From assembly GCA_963931865.1 (NCBI GenBank), contig OZ007506.1:20134100-20198099 (forward strand): a stretch of 64,000 nucleotides of DNA, given 5' to 3'. The first letter of the stretch is position 1, and every line of letters begins with the position of its first letter. Of the stretch, positions 12,336 to 23,234 are shown in pieces. Origin of the DNA: Axinella damicornis (lineage: Eukaryota; Porifera; Demospongiae; Axinellida; Axinellidae). Made by a program: the position numbers and the translations under genes. Under the pieces are notes generated by a model that was given only the letters and a program-made list of their open reading frames with translations, was not told the DNA's origin and did not search any database.

Positions 12336-12445
12336 TAGCCTCGTTCCCAGGCCTTCCACACCTCCAGCTTTTGATCGCTTCCAGTATACTGGAAGCGATC
12401 AAATTAAAGCTGGAGGTGTGGAAGGTCTGGGAATTTATGAGGCTA
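12336..12445. mobile_element. TAGCCTCG-family foldback element, 110 bp
   Basis: A hairpin of TAGCCTCGTTCCCAGGCC and its degraded reverse complement, with arms of about 50 bp. An 8-bp flanking duplication with one mismatch (TTATTACA and TTATAACA) is present. Confidence 0.85.
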
Positions 12446-13240
12446 TTATAACATGCGTTGAATGATCTGAGCCAGCAGATTCCATATTGACCATATGTAC
12501 GATGTCTTTTGGCAATGTGAAAGTCAACAATAACCTTACTACAAACTACAAAGCAGTCCCCGGATGTGATATTTATCACTGTTTAATTGCATCAGCAAAC
12601 AAACATTTCTGAAGCATTGTTTCAAGTATCCATGCAGACAGACCTATGCACAGTCTCTGAGCTCGTAGTTTCTTCGTAACACTGCATTTGCTCGACTGCA
12701 AGGCTGGAGTAAAATTTGTAATACTTCCAAAATATTAGTGACACCACCTGAAGTAGAAGATTCCTTTGATGCACAGCTGAACATGGCTGGAAATCGATAT
12801 CAATGGTATAAGGAGTCCATCTGGATTCGTATCAACAAAAGTTCATAACATGTTATAAACTCTTGGTAACAATGAACTCCTTCAACTGGTACAGATCGGT
12901 ATGGTACTACACAGGTGAAAGCAAGCTCCTGCATTTCATAATACTCTACTTCCCTGGCCTAAATATTATGGAAGGCCAGTAGTGACTACATGTGGGAGAC
13001 CTCCGAGTACATGCATGTGACATACATTACATGTACAACATGTAAAAGCACGTTCTATTCCTGACAAGTGGGTGTGGGTCACTGTGAGACAGGCAATGTG
13101 GTTGCAACAGAAGCCACCTAAAATATGGATCCGGTAGCAATTCTTTTCCAAGCCCACATCCAACTTTGGATGATTTCCTGAGCAAGTGATTAAAATCTGT
13201 AATTGTGCATCCGTTGGCAGAACTTGCATGATTTCTGAAG
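12446..13240. other. Intergenic, no features recognised
   Basis: This should hold the promoter of the receptor gene that starts at 13241. No exon, transposon end or tandem repeat was recognised. Confidence 0.4.
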
Positions 13241-16200
13241 ATGCACAGTTTGTACGCGTTTGTCGTCCTCTTGGTCGTCACTACTACGACACATCAAGGT
13301 AGCTACAAAACATGTATTTACTGTGTAAAGATGTTCTGCATAAAATTAATGTTAATCCCCAAAATGATAATATTCAGTAGCAATAACTTTCACTCCTATA
13401 GTACTAACATGCTTCAATTGTATTTGCGTTAAACAATCGTAGCAATACACAGAACCATTGGACACATGCTTACATGTGTGTACACGCTCAGAAAAAAGGA
13501 GGTATGTGGCAAGGTTGTAGAGGAAATACAGCAGTGAAATTTAAAGATGAATTCCACTCGGCCAGGAAGACTGGTTTGAGCAGGAGATCGATCTAGATGG
13601 CTACCAATGTTGCTTTCAGAAGGCCATCACATCTCATCAGGGTCTTGTCTGTTTCTGGTGAGAGTGACTGCAACGGCATTGAAAGATTCTTCTGTGCAGT
13701 GACCCAAAACTCTGTACGTAGAAAGTATAGGCCAGTCAAGAGACTCAAGGTCCTCTGATAGGAACTGTATAATAGACAAGATTGACAAAACGGAACAGTC
13801 ATGGTTTAATTGCTTAAAAGAGTGATCCATAGGCAGTGCCTAAAATATGGGGAGTTACTGCTGACCCGTTTGGGCAGTGATAAATGTGTGCAGAGAAAAC
13901 GTACAGTGGTGAGCTAGCTATATGATCCCAGTGGCTTTGCCATAGGCCACATTTACAGCTAAGCTATGCCAATGTCATGCAAGGGTAGCTAGCTACATAC
14001 GTCTGCATAGTTGCATTCACATTTCTTGCTAGCTTTGTGGGCTTGATCTGTATGCTTGTCGCATTTAGCAGACACTTCATAATTCAAAGTTGACATCCGT
14101 AGGGAGAGCCTGCATGTGACCAGAGATGGTGGGGTTGCATGCATAGTCCAAGAGTCGTAAGACTAAAGTTGTAACTACCCAATGCATGATTGCCAGTGGC
14201 GTACATTGTAGCTAGGATTTTCTGTGATGCCAGGACCTGAGTACTGCCACTGCCAAAGGCATTAATATTGAACAGAGGTGTGCGGTGCCGATCCAATCCA
14301 CGCGAAGTGTGGAAAAAATGGGTCTAGGTCCCATCTCGGTAAAATTTTCAGTTACCTAGATGGGCTCTCGTAGCACTGCCACTGCTTTCTGGTCTCCATG
14401 CAATCCGTGAATATCTCCCTCTCGACGTGGAAAGGAAATGTAAGATGGTAGCCCACGCCTTACTAATTCTAAGCCGACGAAAGAGTTTTTGCCAATTCCA
14501 CAGACACATTCCCTTCTGCAGAATCTGCACTATCTTCTTCAGCCTACTCGGAGCACTCCAGTAGACTCCGTTGCCTTCAAGGTTTCACCATTTAGTACAC
14601 ACGGCATACTATACTAGACTAGTGTAAATTGCACATGTGCTATGTACATGTGAAATAATCTTATGTGACGTGACGATCATACTGACACCCGGGCCTAGGC
14701 CGGGTTTGGCTACGCCACTATTAATTGCACAAGCCAATAGCTAATCAATAACCTTGCTATGTATGATATAGCTACAATTATTACATGTCATTGTATCGGT
14801 TTTCCTGTTCAGGTGATGTCCTACGAAATGAAGCAAATGAGTTTTTCATTGGATTTGGTAGTAATTCTCCTCCATCAGAAGAAGACCCAGTACTGTCTGT
14901 TACTACGAGCAGCCAGGGTCCTGTGATGTTCACTGTGGATACTCTTACAGGCTACACACACAGTGGAAGTGTTTCGCTGCGTTCTCCTGCCAGAGTAGTA
15001 ATACCTCAGGATTTTATAGTTACGGATGCCTCCCAAAGACAAAATGGAATCCATGTAAAGGTTGAAAGAAATGAAACAGTTGCAGTTTTTGGGCTGAACC
15101 ACAATAATGAAGATACTACATCAGATGCATATTTGGCATTGCCGTGCAGTCACCTACCAGTTGTGCAGTACGAATACTACGCAGTGACATATAATATTTC
15201 AACAGGATCTGATGATAAACCGTTTGTTCTCCTTGTTGGATGTGAAGATTCTACTACTATCACTACTGCACTGTCCAATTTTACTCTGAACAGATTAGAG
15301 ACACAGTTAATATGCATTTCTGGTACGGGAACAAGATTTCTAAGTGATAAACCAATTGCATTCTTTTCTGGCCACCAATGTGCTGCTGTTTATGGTCGAT
15401 GCAGTTTTTTCATCGAGCAACTTCCTCCAACATTCACGTGGGGAACCTTCTTTCTAGGCAGTACGGGAAATGAAATACCGGTACTTGAAATTCAGACTTA
15501 CGTTTTGTACAGGGTTTTTGCTGCTCATGATGAAACAACAGTTAATGTTACCTGCAGCTCAGCGCACTCAAGTCCTGCAGTCTACACCATACATATTGGA
15601 GGCAGATACCAAGATTTTGAAATACATCGTTATGCATCAACTCAGGTTTTCTGTGTCATTGAAGCCAGTAAGCCCGTGCTTGTAATGGAGTTTCAATTTA
15701 CCGAGTTCGGTTATTATGGTTGGAACTCATTTATGTCATTATTACCGCCCACTGATCAATACGACAACCACTATTCCCTTCCATATTTTGGATTAAACTA
15801 TGATAATTTTGCAACTATCAGTGTATTGCCACAGTACTTTGACCGGAAGAAGGTTTACATAGACGGCAGCATAGTCTCTACACAATGGACTTCCGTCAAT
15901 TGTTCAAATGGCACAATATGTGGCTATACTACAACTCTGTCATCGCTTCAGGCTGGCCACTTCGTACACCACACTGACAGGGATGCAAAGATAGGGGTAA
16001 TCACATACGGATTTGGGAATTGGGATGCATATGGCTGTCCTGCAGGATTTCACATTGGACCCTTTAATCATGGTAAGTGCATGTGAATGGCCACTCGGCA
16101 ACCTTCTTATAGCTAAGCATGATCAAATGTAGCCTCGTTCCCAGGCCGTTTTGGGAGGGAGAAAAATGTTTTTCTCCCTCCCAAAACAGCCTGGGAACGA

Positions 16201-19200
16201 GGCTAGATCAAATGTCACAATGTCTTTTTGCCCCATTGTATAGTTATATCCAGCACTGATGCCCTAACAAGTTCATCCAGAAATTTGCTGTCAACAACAC
16301 AATTGCAACCTGTTGAGACAAGTCAAGCTCCACAACCTTCCACCAATTCCTACTGGAGTGCACCACATCCCCATACTGCCCTTCCAAGTAGCCCGCGGTA
16401 CAAGACAGTGTCAATTCCAGAATCTGCAATGTTAACACAACCCGTGCCAACAAGTATACACAAAGTTTCTACTGCTTTCTATTCAAGTATACCCCATTCC
16501 CATTCACACAGCACATCTGGACTATCATCTGTGACTCCGACATCATCTGCAAACTCTGAGCACACCACTGTGTTTCAGACAGCTGTGTATATATACCGAG
16601 TGCATCACCAAAGCCTACAAACCCTCAAACTATTGCAGGTATGTCATATGATATTGCACATACTGAGCAGCATTGTTAGTACAATATTATGCTCAGTAGT
16701 GAACAATGCAAGTAGCTAGTAGCTATGTTCGTTCTCTGTAACTAGGCAGATACATAACTATGGCATTACATTATTGCATAGTGAAATTTTATGGTATAGG
16801 ACAAGAAGGCTCGGTAATCAGAACACCTTTTCTAGAGGACAAATCAATGTGTAATGTTGCCAGTGTATAGTCATGTAAAAGTCTCAAAGTAAAAGTGCCT
16901 ACTATTGGTCTGGATAGGTTGTCGTTGGGTGTGTATGCAAACAATTGCAGACGGTGTAGGACAATCATCAATTTTTGCATATTAAATTTTCTTCTTCTTT
17001 CATGACTAATTAGGCACTGCTTTGGTGAAAATTTTCATTTGTCTCTCTGTTGGAATTGCTCTTGTGATCGTGACTGTGATTGTGACTGCAATTGCTTGCT
17101 TCTGTTCAAGGTACATGTTGCAGACTCTACGGCTATTACTGTGTTGTGTACATGGCCACATTACAACAGTACAGTAGCATAACTATAAGTGGCTTTGCTA
17201 GATGTTGTTAGAGGCAGGCAAACACTTGTTGCTAGTAAGCATACAATAACAGTGAGAACCAAAAATTAATGTGTCAATGAAACAAAGGATGCTTACATAA
17301 TCTGTTGAAACTTCTAACAATACTTTAATCCAGCTGCCTTCCAGTATGCACAGCATGTTAAGATCCAAATGCATATCTACTCACCAAGCCGTAATTATAA
17401 GCCTCTTGTCTCAAGTAATCACTTTATTGGAACGTCTTGCATGATACCAGAGGTCATGCAGCTGTATTGTGAGTATCCTCTGACTTCCATCATAGAATGT
17501 TGTGTGTATTGTGGGACAGAGCACAGCCATGCATGCAGCCATAAATGATCGAGATGTGCAAGCATGCAGACTGAGGCCACGCTGACTAGATTATACCTGA
17601 AAGTCCTCACTCTAAGAAGTGACTTACTTATAGGTGCTTCCATTCGTGCAACCCCTAGCTTATGATACAACTTAGTAGTAGCCTTGTTCCCTGGCCTTCT
17701 CACCCCAGTGTTTGTCATTTGCAGTACAAGCGACAAACACTGGGGTGAGAAGGCCTTGGAATGATGCTACTTAGCAGCATGAATCTTTCAGTTTCTGACA
17801 TCACTTCAAGCATGCAATGTCTTGGGGAGATACGATCTGCACCATCTGAAAAGGTGGCCAGGGGCAGTACTAGTACCATAACAATAATGTGAACATCGTA
17901 TTGTCATCTTGTTTAGGAGAAAGGCGTGTGTGATAACAAGAAGACGTGAATACTGTAGAGTGGAACAACCAAACTGTGGTGAGGATGCCAATGGTAATGG
18001 GAAAGTGCTATTGGGGCGAGCCCCACTACAACATTTTTTTATTTATACAGCATTGTTTTGTGTCTGCAATGGAATTATTATACAATGTGTGTCCCAAAGT
18101 TTTAATAGGCATTCTATTTGCACAGGAGGGGCATGTACACCAGAACAGAGTACATCATCAAGAGGTAACCACGGCGACGTGATATTGATACCATCTATGT
18201 GCACTTGTCTACATAGCAGACAATCAGCTGGGGAAGCCTTGCTAGGTAAACATACGATTCCACATCTCCCTCCCATTCTACATTCATCATCATCAACTCA
18301 GTCAATCTAAAAGATTGCTTCATTAGGAGTGTGATAGCGTGAGTACTAGGTAAACAGTAAGGCCAGGCAAACTTAGTACATGACTTTAGTTTCACCCATG
18401 TTTTGATTGGCTAATCCTCACATGGTGTTTCCATGCGATCACTGGAGAGCTTGCTAGCACAAGTGGTGGCTAGCTACCCAACTACGGGTACCAAGATGGT
18501 CCTAGTTGTTTACAGTAACAACCAACAATCAACCGTACCCAGTGATCCTCTAGACTATGCCCCTCCAGCTAGCTACTTGTACCAAGATGGTCACCGTACC
18601 CAGTGATCCTCTAGACTATGTCCCTCCAGCTAGCTACTTGTACCAAGATGGTCACCGTACCCGTGATCCTCTAGACTATGCCCCTCCAGCTAGCTACTTG
18701 TACCACGATGGTCACCGTACCCAGTGATCCTCTAGACTATGCCCTCCAGCTAGCTACTTGTACCAAGATGGTCACCGTACCCAGTGATCCTCTAGACTAT
18801 GCCCCTCCAGCTAGCTACTTGTACCAAGATGGTCACCGTACCCAGTGATCCTCTAGACTATGTCCCTCCAGCTAGCTACTTGTACCAAGATGGTCACCAT
18901 ACCCAGTGATCCTCTAGACTATGCCCCTCCAGCGCTAGCTACTTGTACCAAGATGGTCACGGTACCCAGTGATCCTCTAGACTATGTCCCTCCAGCTGTA
19001 ACTTGTGATTTTAGGAAGTGGCTAACACGAAACTGTGAATGTACTCTGCCTGGCTGGAAGCACTATAAATATAGCTAACTATACCTTCATAATTTTCCTC
19101 CAGATGACAAGCCACTGAGTTATCAAATGAAAATGCTGAAACTTCCGGGAGGGAGGCCAGTGAAAATCGTGGAGACCATAGCTTACAGGTGGCAGGATGT

Positions 19201-19417
19201 CGCCCTGGCCCTCCGTTTTGAAGGAAGTGTGATTGCGTCCATCAAGGAGTCCACGTTCAGTAACGTTGAAGAAGGATGCAGACGGATGCTGGACAGGTGG
19301 CTCGAAGGACAGTGTCATGAACCAGTGACTTGGGATAGACTCATGGAAGCACTGCAGGAGGCTGGTTTCATAGAACTGGCTGAGAGTGTAAGAACTACAC
19401 TTATCAATGTTTATTAA
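13241..19417 (+). CDS. IgGFc-binding / death-domain transmembrane receptor
   Basis: Exons: 13241-13298, 14813-16072, 16244-16638, 17014-17110, 17917-17993, 18126-18164, 19104-19417. Exon 1 is a signal peptide (MHSLYAFVVLLVVTTTTHQ). Exon 2 carries about 420 residues of the IgGFc-binding domain found at the N terminus of FCGBP (for example FLSDKPIAFFSGHQC and IEQLPPTFTWG). Exon 3 is a Ser/Thr/Pro-rich stalk. Exon 4 is a membrane span (KIFICLSVGIALVIVTVIVT). The last exon is a death domain ending in the typical TWDRLMEALQEAGFIELAES helix region. The exons sum to 2240 bp, two bases over frame; the stalk changes frame at a TATATATA tract (16588-16595), after which SPKPTNPQTIAG continues naturally into the membrane exon. 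Read literally, the transcript would stop just after the stalk. A function as a cell-surface sensor signalling through death-domain adaptors is inference. Start choice: the only Met giving a signal peptide with the right splice phase. Confidence 0.85.
16130..16205. mobile_element. TAGCCTCG-family foldback element, 76 bp
   Basis: An almost perfect hairpin, TAGCCTCGTTCCCAGGC to CGAGGCTA. A perfect 9-bp duplication GATCAAATG flanks it (16121-16129 and 16206-16214). It fills nearly half of the 171-bp intron between receptor exons 2 and 3. Confidence 0.92.
17679..17769. mobile_element. TAGCCTTG-family foldback element, 91 bp
   Basis: A hairpin with arms of about 40 bp in the receptor intron 17111-17916, flanked by CTTAGTAG and CTTAGCAG, an 8-bp duplication with one change. 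Confidence 0.88.
18534..18996. repeat. 61-bp minisatellite, eight copies
   Basis: The unit contains GTGATCCTCTAGACTATGCC and CCTCCAGCTAGCTACTTGTA. Eight copies lie in the last intron of the receptor gene, ending about 100 bp before the death-domain exon. Copy length is 60-63 bp, so it does not keep a reading frame. Confidence 0.93.
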
Positions 19418-19545
19418 AGCATATTTGTGGTGTAGTAACTATGCGTAGCACCCCGTCATGTATTACTCATCATAATTAAGCTGTACTGTATTTTGGATCA
19501 CTGTTGCTAATGGTTTTATAGATTAGCCACTGTAGCTAACTAGAC

Positions 19546-19620
19546 TAACCTTGGTGGTACAGTTATGGGTGATTTTGTCTTCCAATTGGTCACCATTGTT
19601 CACTATTGTCACCCCATATA
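19546..19620 (+). repeat. Copy of the ACCTTGGTGGT dispersed repeat
   Basis: Begins AACCTTGGTGGTACAGTTATG and ends in ATTGTCACCCCATATA, matching the copies at 26784, 42255 and (reverse) 12031. Confidence 0.6.
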
Positions 19621-20795
19621 CATTACAGGATCTCATAATATATATTATGCAGCCACAGATTTTGATCATGCATACAAATTGTATACAAATAAGCATACAA
19701 ATGTGTGAAATTGTATGCATCCATGCACCTCGCATTGTTAGCTGAGCTGGCACATGGCCATTCAACCCCTAACAATGAGAGGTGGGTGAATATATACACT
19801 TCACAGTAATTTGTTTGTACATTTGTAGATATATAAGTAGCTACTACCGACTTGGCTATAGCTAGCTATAACTTATGCAGCAGTGATTATTGTCTGTTAG
19901 ATGTGAGTTATTCCATGCAGTTCAAGTCTGCATGTCACATGCAGCACTCCTTGTAGAGATACAATTTGTAAACTTGCGAGAGCACATTAATATCCATGCA
20001 TTCAAGTGGCCTCTGTGCAATGAAGGCATGGCGAAAATAATGACTGATTGACTGTGCTATACCCTTTATCAGCCAGCATATCATGAGCCTGCCATTCCAC
20101 CGAATCTGATGGTACTTTGTCTTTCCTGGAACTCATGTTAAGTGCATTTCCTGGTATGGAGTCACAGAAAATAACTAGAGGTGTTCACAGAACACATACC
20201 CCGCGCGGAATGTCTACAGGATACAGTGCAGCTACAATCGACGTGACATCTCTGCCGATGCACATCGAACAGGTGCTATCCTCATATAGCTACTGTGTTC
20301 GTGTATGGGTGTGGGAGTGACCGCTTACCGTATATAATATTGTGAGGCTGAAGAGGTGGGGCCAAATGTTATGAATAATAGGAAATAGCTGGAAAAAACA
20401 GCCGAAATAATAGCCACGATGTCTGTGAAGAACATAAATCATGAGAAAACAGTGTTTCCTAGCGGTCATCTCGAAGCATGAAATTTCCAAGTGCACTGTG
20501 TGTCCTGTTCTTGATGGGACTCTGAGGTCACGAAGAGGTGGAGCCAATGTTACGAATAGTTATGAAAAGTAGGAAATAGCCGAAATGCAGCGAAACGAAG
20601 CGCCTTGACTTCAGTCAGGTACACATAGAGCAGTTTGTTTGCTATTTGCTATTGTTTGACTCCCTGTCGATGGTTTATGAGGGTCTATGTGGCGAGATTT
20701 CAATTTTTTTCGCATGACAGACTGACAGACTGACAGACTGACAGACAACACCGATTGCATTTTTTATGGATTACTATAATCTTACTTTTAGTGTA
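19621..20795. other. Intergenic, low-complexity and short repeats only
   Basis: The only structure seen is a (GACA GACT)-type tract, ACAGACTGACAGACTGACAG, near 20717-20745 and a loosely repeated segment with ATAGGAAATAGC / GTAGGAAATAGC near 20380 and 20570. No coding signal was recognised. Confidence 0.4.
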
Positions 20796-21475
20796 TCAGA
20801 GAACACAGTAGCGTTCTCTACTTAGGGATGACCAAGGGAAATTTTGAATTTACCATACACTGTAAAAGGTTTTAACCAGACTCTGGTCACCATCTCAGTG
20901 CCTCCTCCACTACATGTGGTGGTCAAAGAATGTACCCACAACCACAAAATGTTGGGTATAGCTTCACGCACATTTGGAAGTGAAACTGCATACACTTGAT
21001 AGCATTCCTACAGTTACCTGGAACATAGCTACTAATAGGATCAAAGTTGGCTGCACTTGTGTGCTCATTCCTTGATCACCATGCCAGGAGGCACTGAGAT
21101 GCAAGTGAGGTGACCACAGCCTGGTTAAAACATCCCATCTCTTTTTATAGTGATATATACCGATGTACTATAGGATGTCGGCCAAAGAAGCTACAAAACC
21201 CCAAACCAAGCATGCAGATACAGTGATACTGCCTAGCAGTTCAAAAAAATAATAGCTAGCTACATGACAGTACACAGGAGTCGAAAAACAAATCGTCATC
21301 TTCTTCTTTCTTCTTTCCCATTGACTAGCATGCATGGCTGGCCAACAAAAGCATTTCTTGAGCTAGTTCACTCACAGAACAACATGACTTTCGTCGCAGT
21401 AGCTCCTTTCAGCCCTTTTGTCTGCATACTGACAAGAGCGGCACTTCTGGCTAGCTACGATTCAGTGAAAGTCTA
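20796..21475. repeat. Dispersed repeat, second copy at 59117
   Basis: Segments such as AGAGAACACAGTAGCGTTCT, CCAAAGAAGCTAC, CCAAACCAAGCATGCAGA, ACTGCCTAGCAGTTCA and TCTGGCTAGCTACGATTC appear in the same order at 59117-59530. The copy here is interrupted by the inverted-repeat element at 20872-21131; the 59-kb copy lacks it. Confidence 0.75.
20872..21131. mobile_element. GTTTTAACCAG inverted-repeat element, 260 bp
   Basis: Ends are GTTTTAACCAG and CTGGTTAAAAC, and the inverted similarity continues through TCTCAGTGCCTCCT. Related copies with the same ends lie in the segmental duplication at 33090-33484 and 49898-50327. The interruption of the dispersed repeat confirms it is an insertion. Confidence 0.75.
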
Positions 21476-21504
21476 ACACGATGCTACATTTTGGAAATGG
21501 GATG

Positions 21505-21610
21505 GGACTGAGGCTGGTTAAAAGCATTTCTCCTTGGGTCTTAGCTGTTTCGAGAGGTATAACCGGTGGAATATGACAGGCCATCACTAAATCCTTTTAA
21601 GAGAAAATTT
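21505..21610. repeat. Fragment related to the 60.4-kb hairpin
   Basis: GGGATGGGACTGAGGCTGGTTAA, then CCATCACTAAATC and AAGAGAAAATTTT, match one arm of the long hairpin at 60350-60608 in the same order with substitutions. Confidence 0.6.
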
Positions 21611-21613
21611 TGC

Positions 21614-21859
21614 CACTTTACAATAACTAGTGAAATACAATGATCAATGATCAACTCAAGGCCAGAGCTAATAGTCTTATAGCTAGTCTGCAAGCTGTTA
21701 AGGATATATATGCGCTGCCTTCCTTGCTGCATAGGCCACATATACTTTGTGCTTAAGCTTCTGTTGGTTCTTCCCCTTGGAGTTTATACCAAGAGTAACT
21801 ATTAGCTCTGGCCTTGAGTTGATCATTGATCATTGTATTTCACTAGTTATTGTAAAGTG
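21614..21859. repeat. Inverted repeat, about 62-bp arms
   Basis: The left arm (21614-21675) and right arm (21798-21859) are near-perfect reverse complements containing CAATGATCAATGATCAACTC, separated by about 120 bp. It is probably a non-autonomous DNA element; no clear target duplication was seen. Confidence 0.8.
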
Positions 21860-22079
21860 TCTATCTCACAATGATCCCGAAAGAACAAGAACTCAAGTAA
21901 TAAAACAATAATATATTCCAGTATTTCATACGATTGACCTGGGACCATTCCTATAGCTTTAATTTTAGAGGACACTTCGTTGGCAAGCATGCATGATGAC
22001 GTTACGTTGACAACCATTCAAGTGGCTCTCATTTGTGAAGCTTTACTGGGACACTTGCATGGTAACAATTGAAGCATGA

Positions 22080-22215
22080 CTGTATAATTATGCTTTTAAG
22101 GGACACTTTGGTAACAAGGAGCACATTGTATGCACATTGTAAGCTTTCAGGGGACACTTTGGTAACTGTTACAATTAAAGAGCACATTGTATGTACATTG
22201 TATGCCTTTAAGGTT
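22080..22215. repeat. GGACACTTTGGTAAC direct repeat
   Basis: Two copies of GGACACTTTGGTAAC, each followed by GAGCACATTGTATG, lie here. The reverse complement of the same motif flanks the 3' ends of both ATE1 genes (near 26925 and 42395). Confidence 0.7.
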
Positions 22216-22320
22216 ACGGGATACTCGTGCGCGCGCCGTCCGAAATGTATAGGGAAATGCATACTTAAGCTCGCTAACCAAAAATCTCGAGTACGAAGAG
22301 CGTGAGCAACTTGATTCTGG
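22212..22320. mobile_element. Half of a TTAA/GGTTACGGG element
   Basis: TTAA followed by GGTTACGGGATACTCGTGCG, then GAAATGTATAGGGAAAT and CTAACCAAAAATCTC, matches the left end and middle of the complete element at 58143-58305. The right end is missing; the ATE1 fragment follows. Confidence 0.7.
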
Positions 22321-22479
22321 CGGGGGAGGTGCGCTGTCACAAGGTGCAGGGCATGACGGAAGCTTTTTTTGATAGCATAATCCTTGGCAAACTTATATGC
22401 TGTGTCGCTCGAGAAAAGCGGTAAATACGGCTTTTTGGTGAACTGAACTGCTCGTTTTTGCACGGCTATACAGCGTATC

Positions 22480-22620
22480 CGTAAATTTCCAGACGACCGG
22501 AAGAAGTCCCTCAAACCACGCTTGCAGCAGTATCTGCATGAAGCTGGTGAAGTTTTGAAGGGAATGCTTTTAATAATCGATGATACTGTACAGCCGCAGA
22601 TAAAGAAGCACATGTGCTAG
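22480..22620 (+). pseudogene. ATE1 C-terminal fragment
   Basis: In the plus direction this encodes FPDDRKKSLKPRLQQYLHEA and continues to IKKHMC and a TAG stop, matching the last 45 or so residues of the ATE1 genes at 27395 and 42866 with few changes. The upstream 480 codons are missing. It is a truncated copy in the opposite orientation to the intact genes. Confidence 0.9.
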
Positions 22621-22866
22621 TGGATTAGCTAATTATTTTGACAGGCTATATAATTATAGCTACACTTCGAATCTACGTGTAATGGCTAACTTGCAGCATT
22701 ATGACATTAACCGTTGTGTGTTGCGTAAGTACTAGTGGGATGTTCGGGGGGCGGGACTAGACTCGACTAGTGCAGTGACGCGCGCGACCTCTTAACTCGA
22801 CTCAAAGAATGCCAGAGAACGTATCAGCTGGAAGCTTCCTGAAGAACGGCCTAGCACAGTAGCTGT

Positions 22867-22990
22867 AACGGACGCAATCGTGGTGCAGCAGCAGCGCTGT
22901 AGCGGACGCAATCAGGGAGGGAGCAGCTGCATGAAGCGGACGCAATCATGGGAGCAGCAACTGAAGCGGAAGCGATTGGGGAGTAGCTGC
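22867..22990. repeat. GCGGACGCAATC short repeat cluster
   Basis: The motif (A/G)CGGACGCAATC appears three times plus a diverged fourth, spaced 30-45 bp, with interspersed GAGCAGCT/GCAGCAGC. It lies between the two ATE1 fragments. Confidence 0.6.
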
Positions 22991-22991
22991 T

Positions 22992-23128
22992 GAAGCGGTA
23001 CGTCGGGCAGCAGATATCTGGTAGTGCATCGTGACCTATCCGGTGCCAACCGAGCTCGGTGAGTCCGAACGGTTCAAGCATTGCAACGCCGAAGCTTTAC
23101 AGATCATCATGTCCGCTATAGCGCTGGG
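22992..23128 (-). pseudogene. ATE1 N-terminal fragment
   Basis: On the minus strand this reads ELGWHRIGHDALPDICCPTY, matching the Cys-Cys region of ATE1 (ELGWCRIGDVLFKMKLADIC in the intact genes) with a short internal deletion. The nucleotide match also covers GCTTTACAGATCATCATGTC. It is in the opposite orientation to the C-terminal fragment at 22480, so the relic is rearranged. It ends about 105 bp before the agmatine deiminase start codon. Confidence 0.82.
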
Positions 23129-23234
23129 TTGTGTACCGGCTCACGGTGCGGCGCGGTGCTAATTAGATTTTACTTCCGGTATCACGTGGCACTCTGCATT
23201 CTGTCTGAACACACCCGTTAGCGCATAGCGGTTC

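Noticed and set aside
13299..14812. Additional exons in the first receptor intron
   Set aside because: Signal peptide joins exon 2 directly in phase, and nothing in between resembles the family.
22029..22613. 194-codon minus-strand open frame
   Set aside because: It is antisense to the ATE1 C-terminal fragment and crosses transposon and repeat boundaries; no family resemblance.
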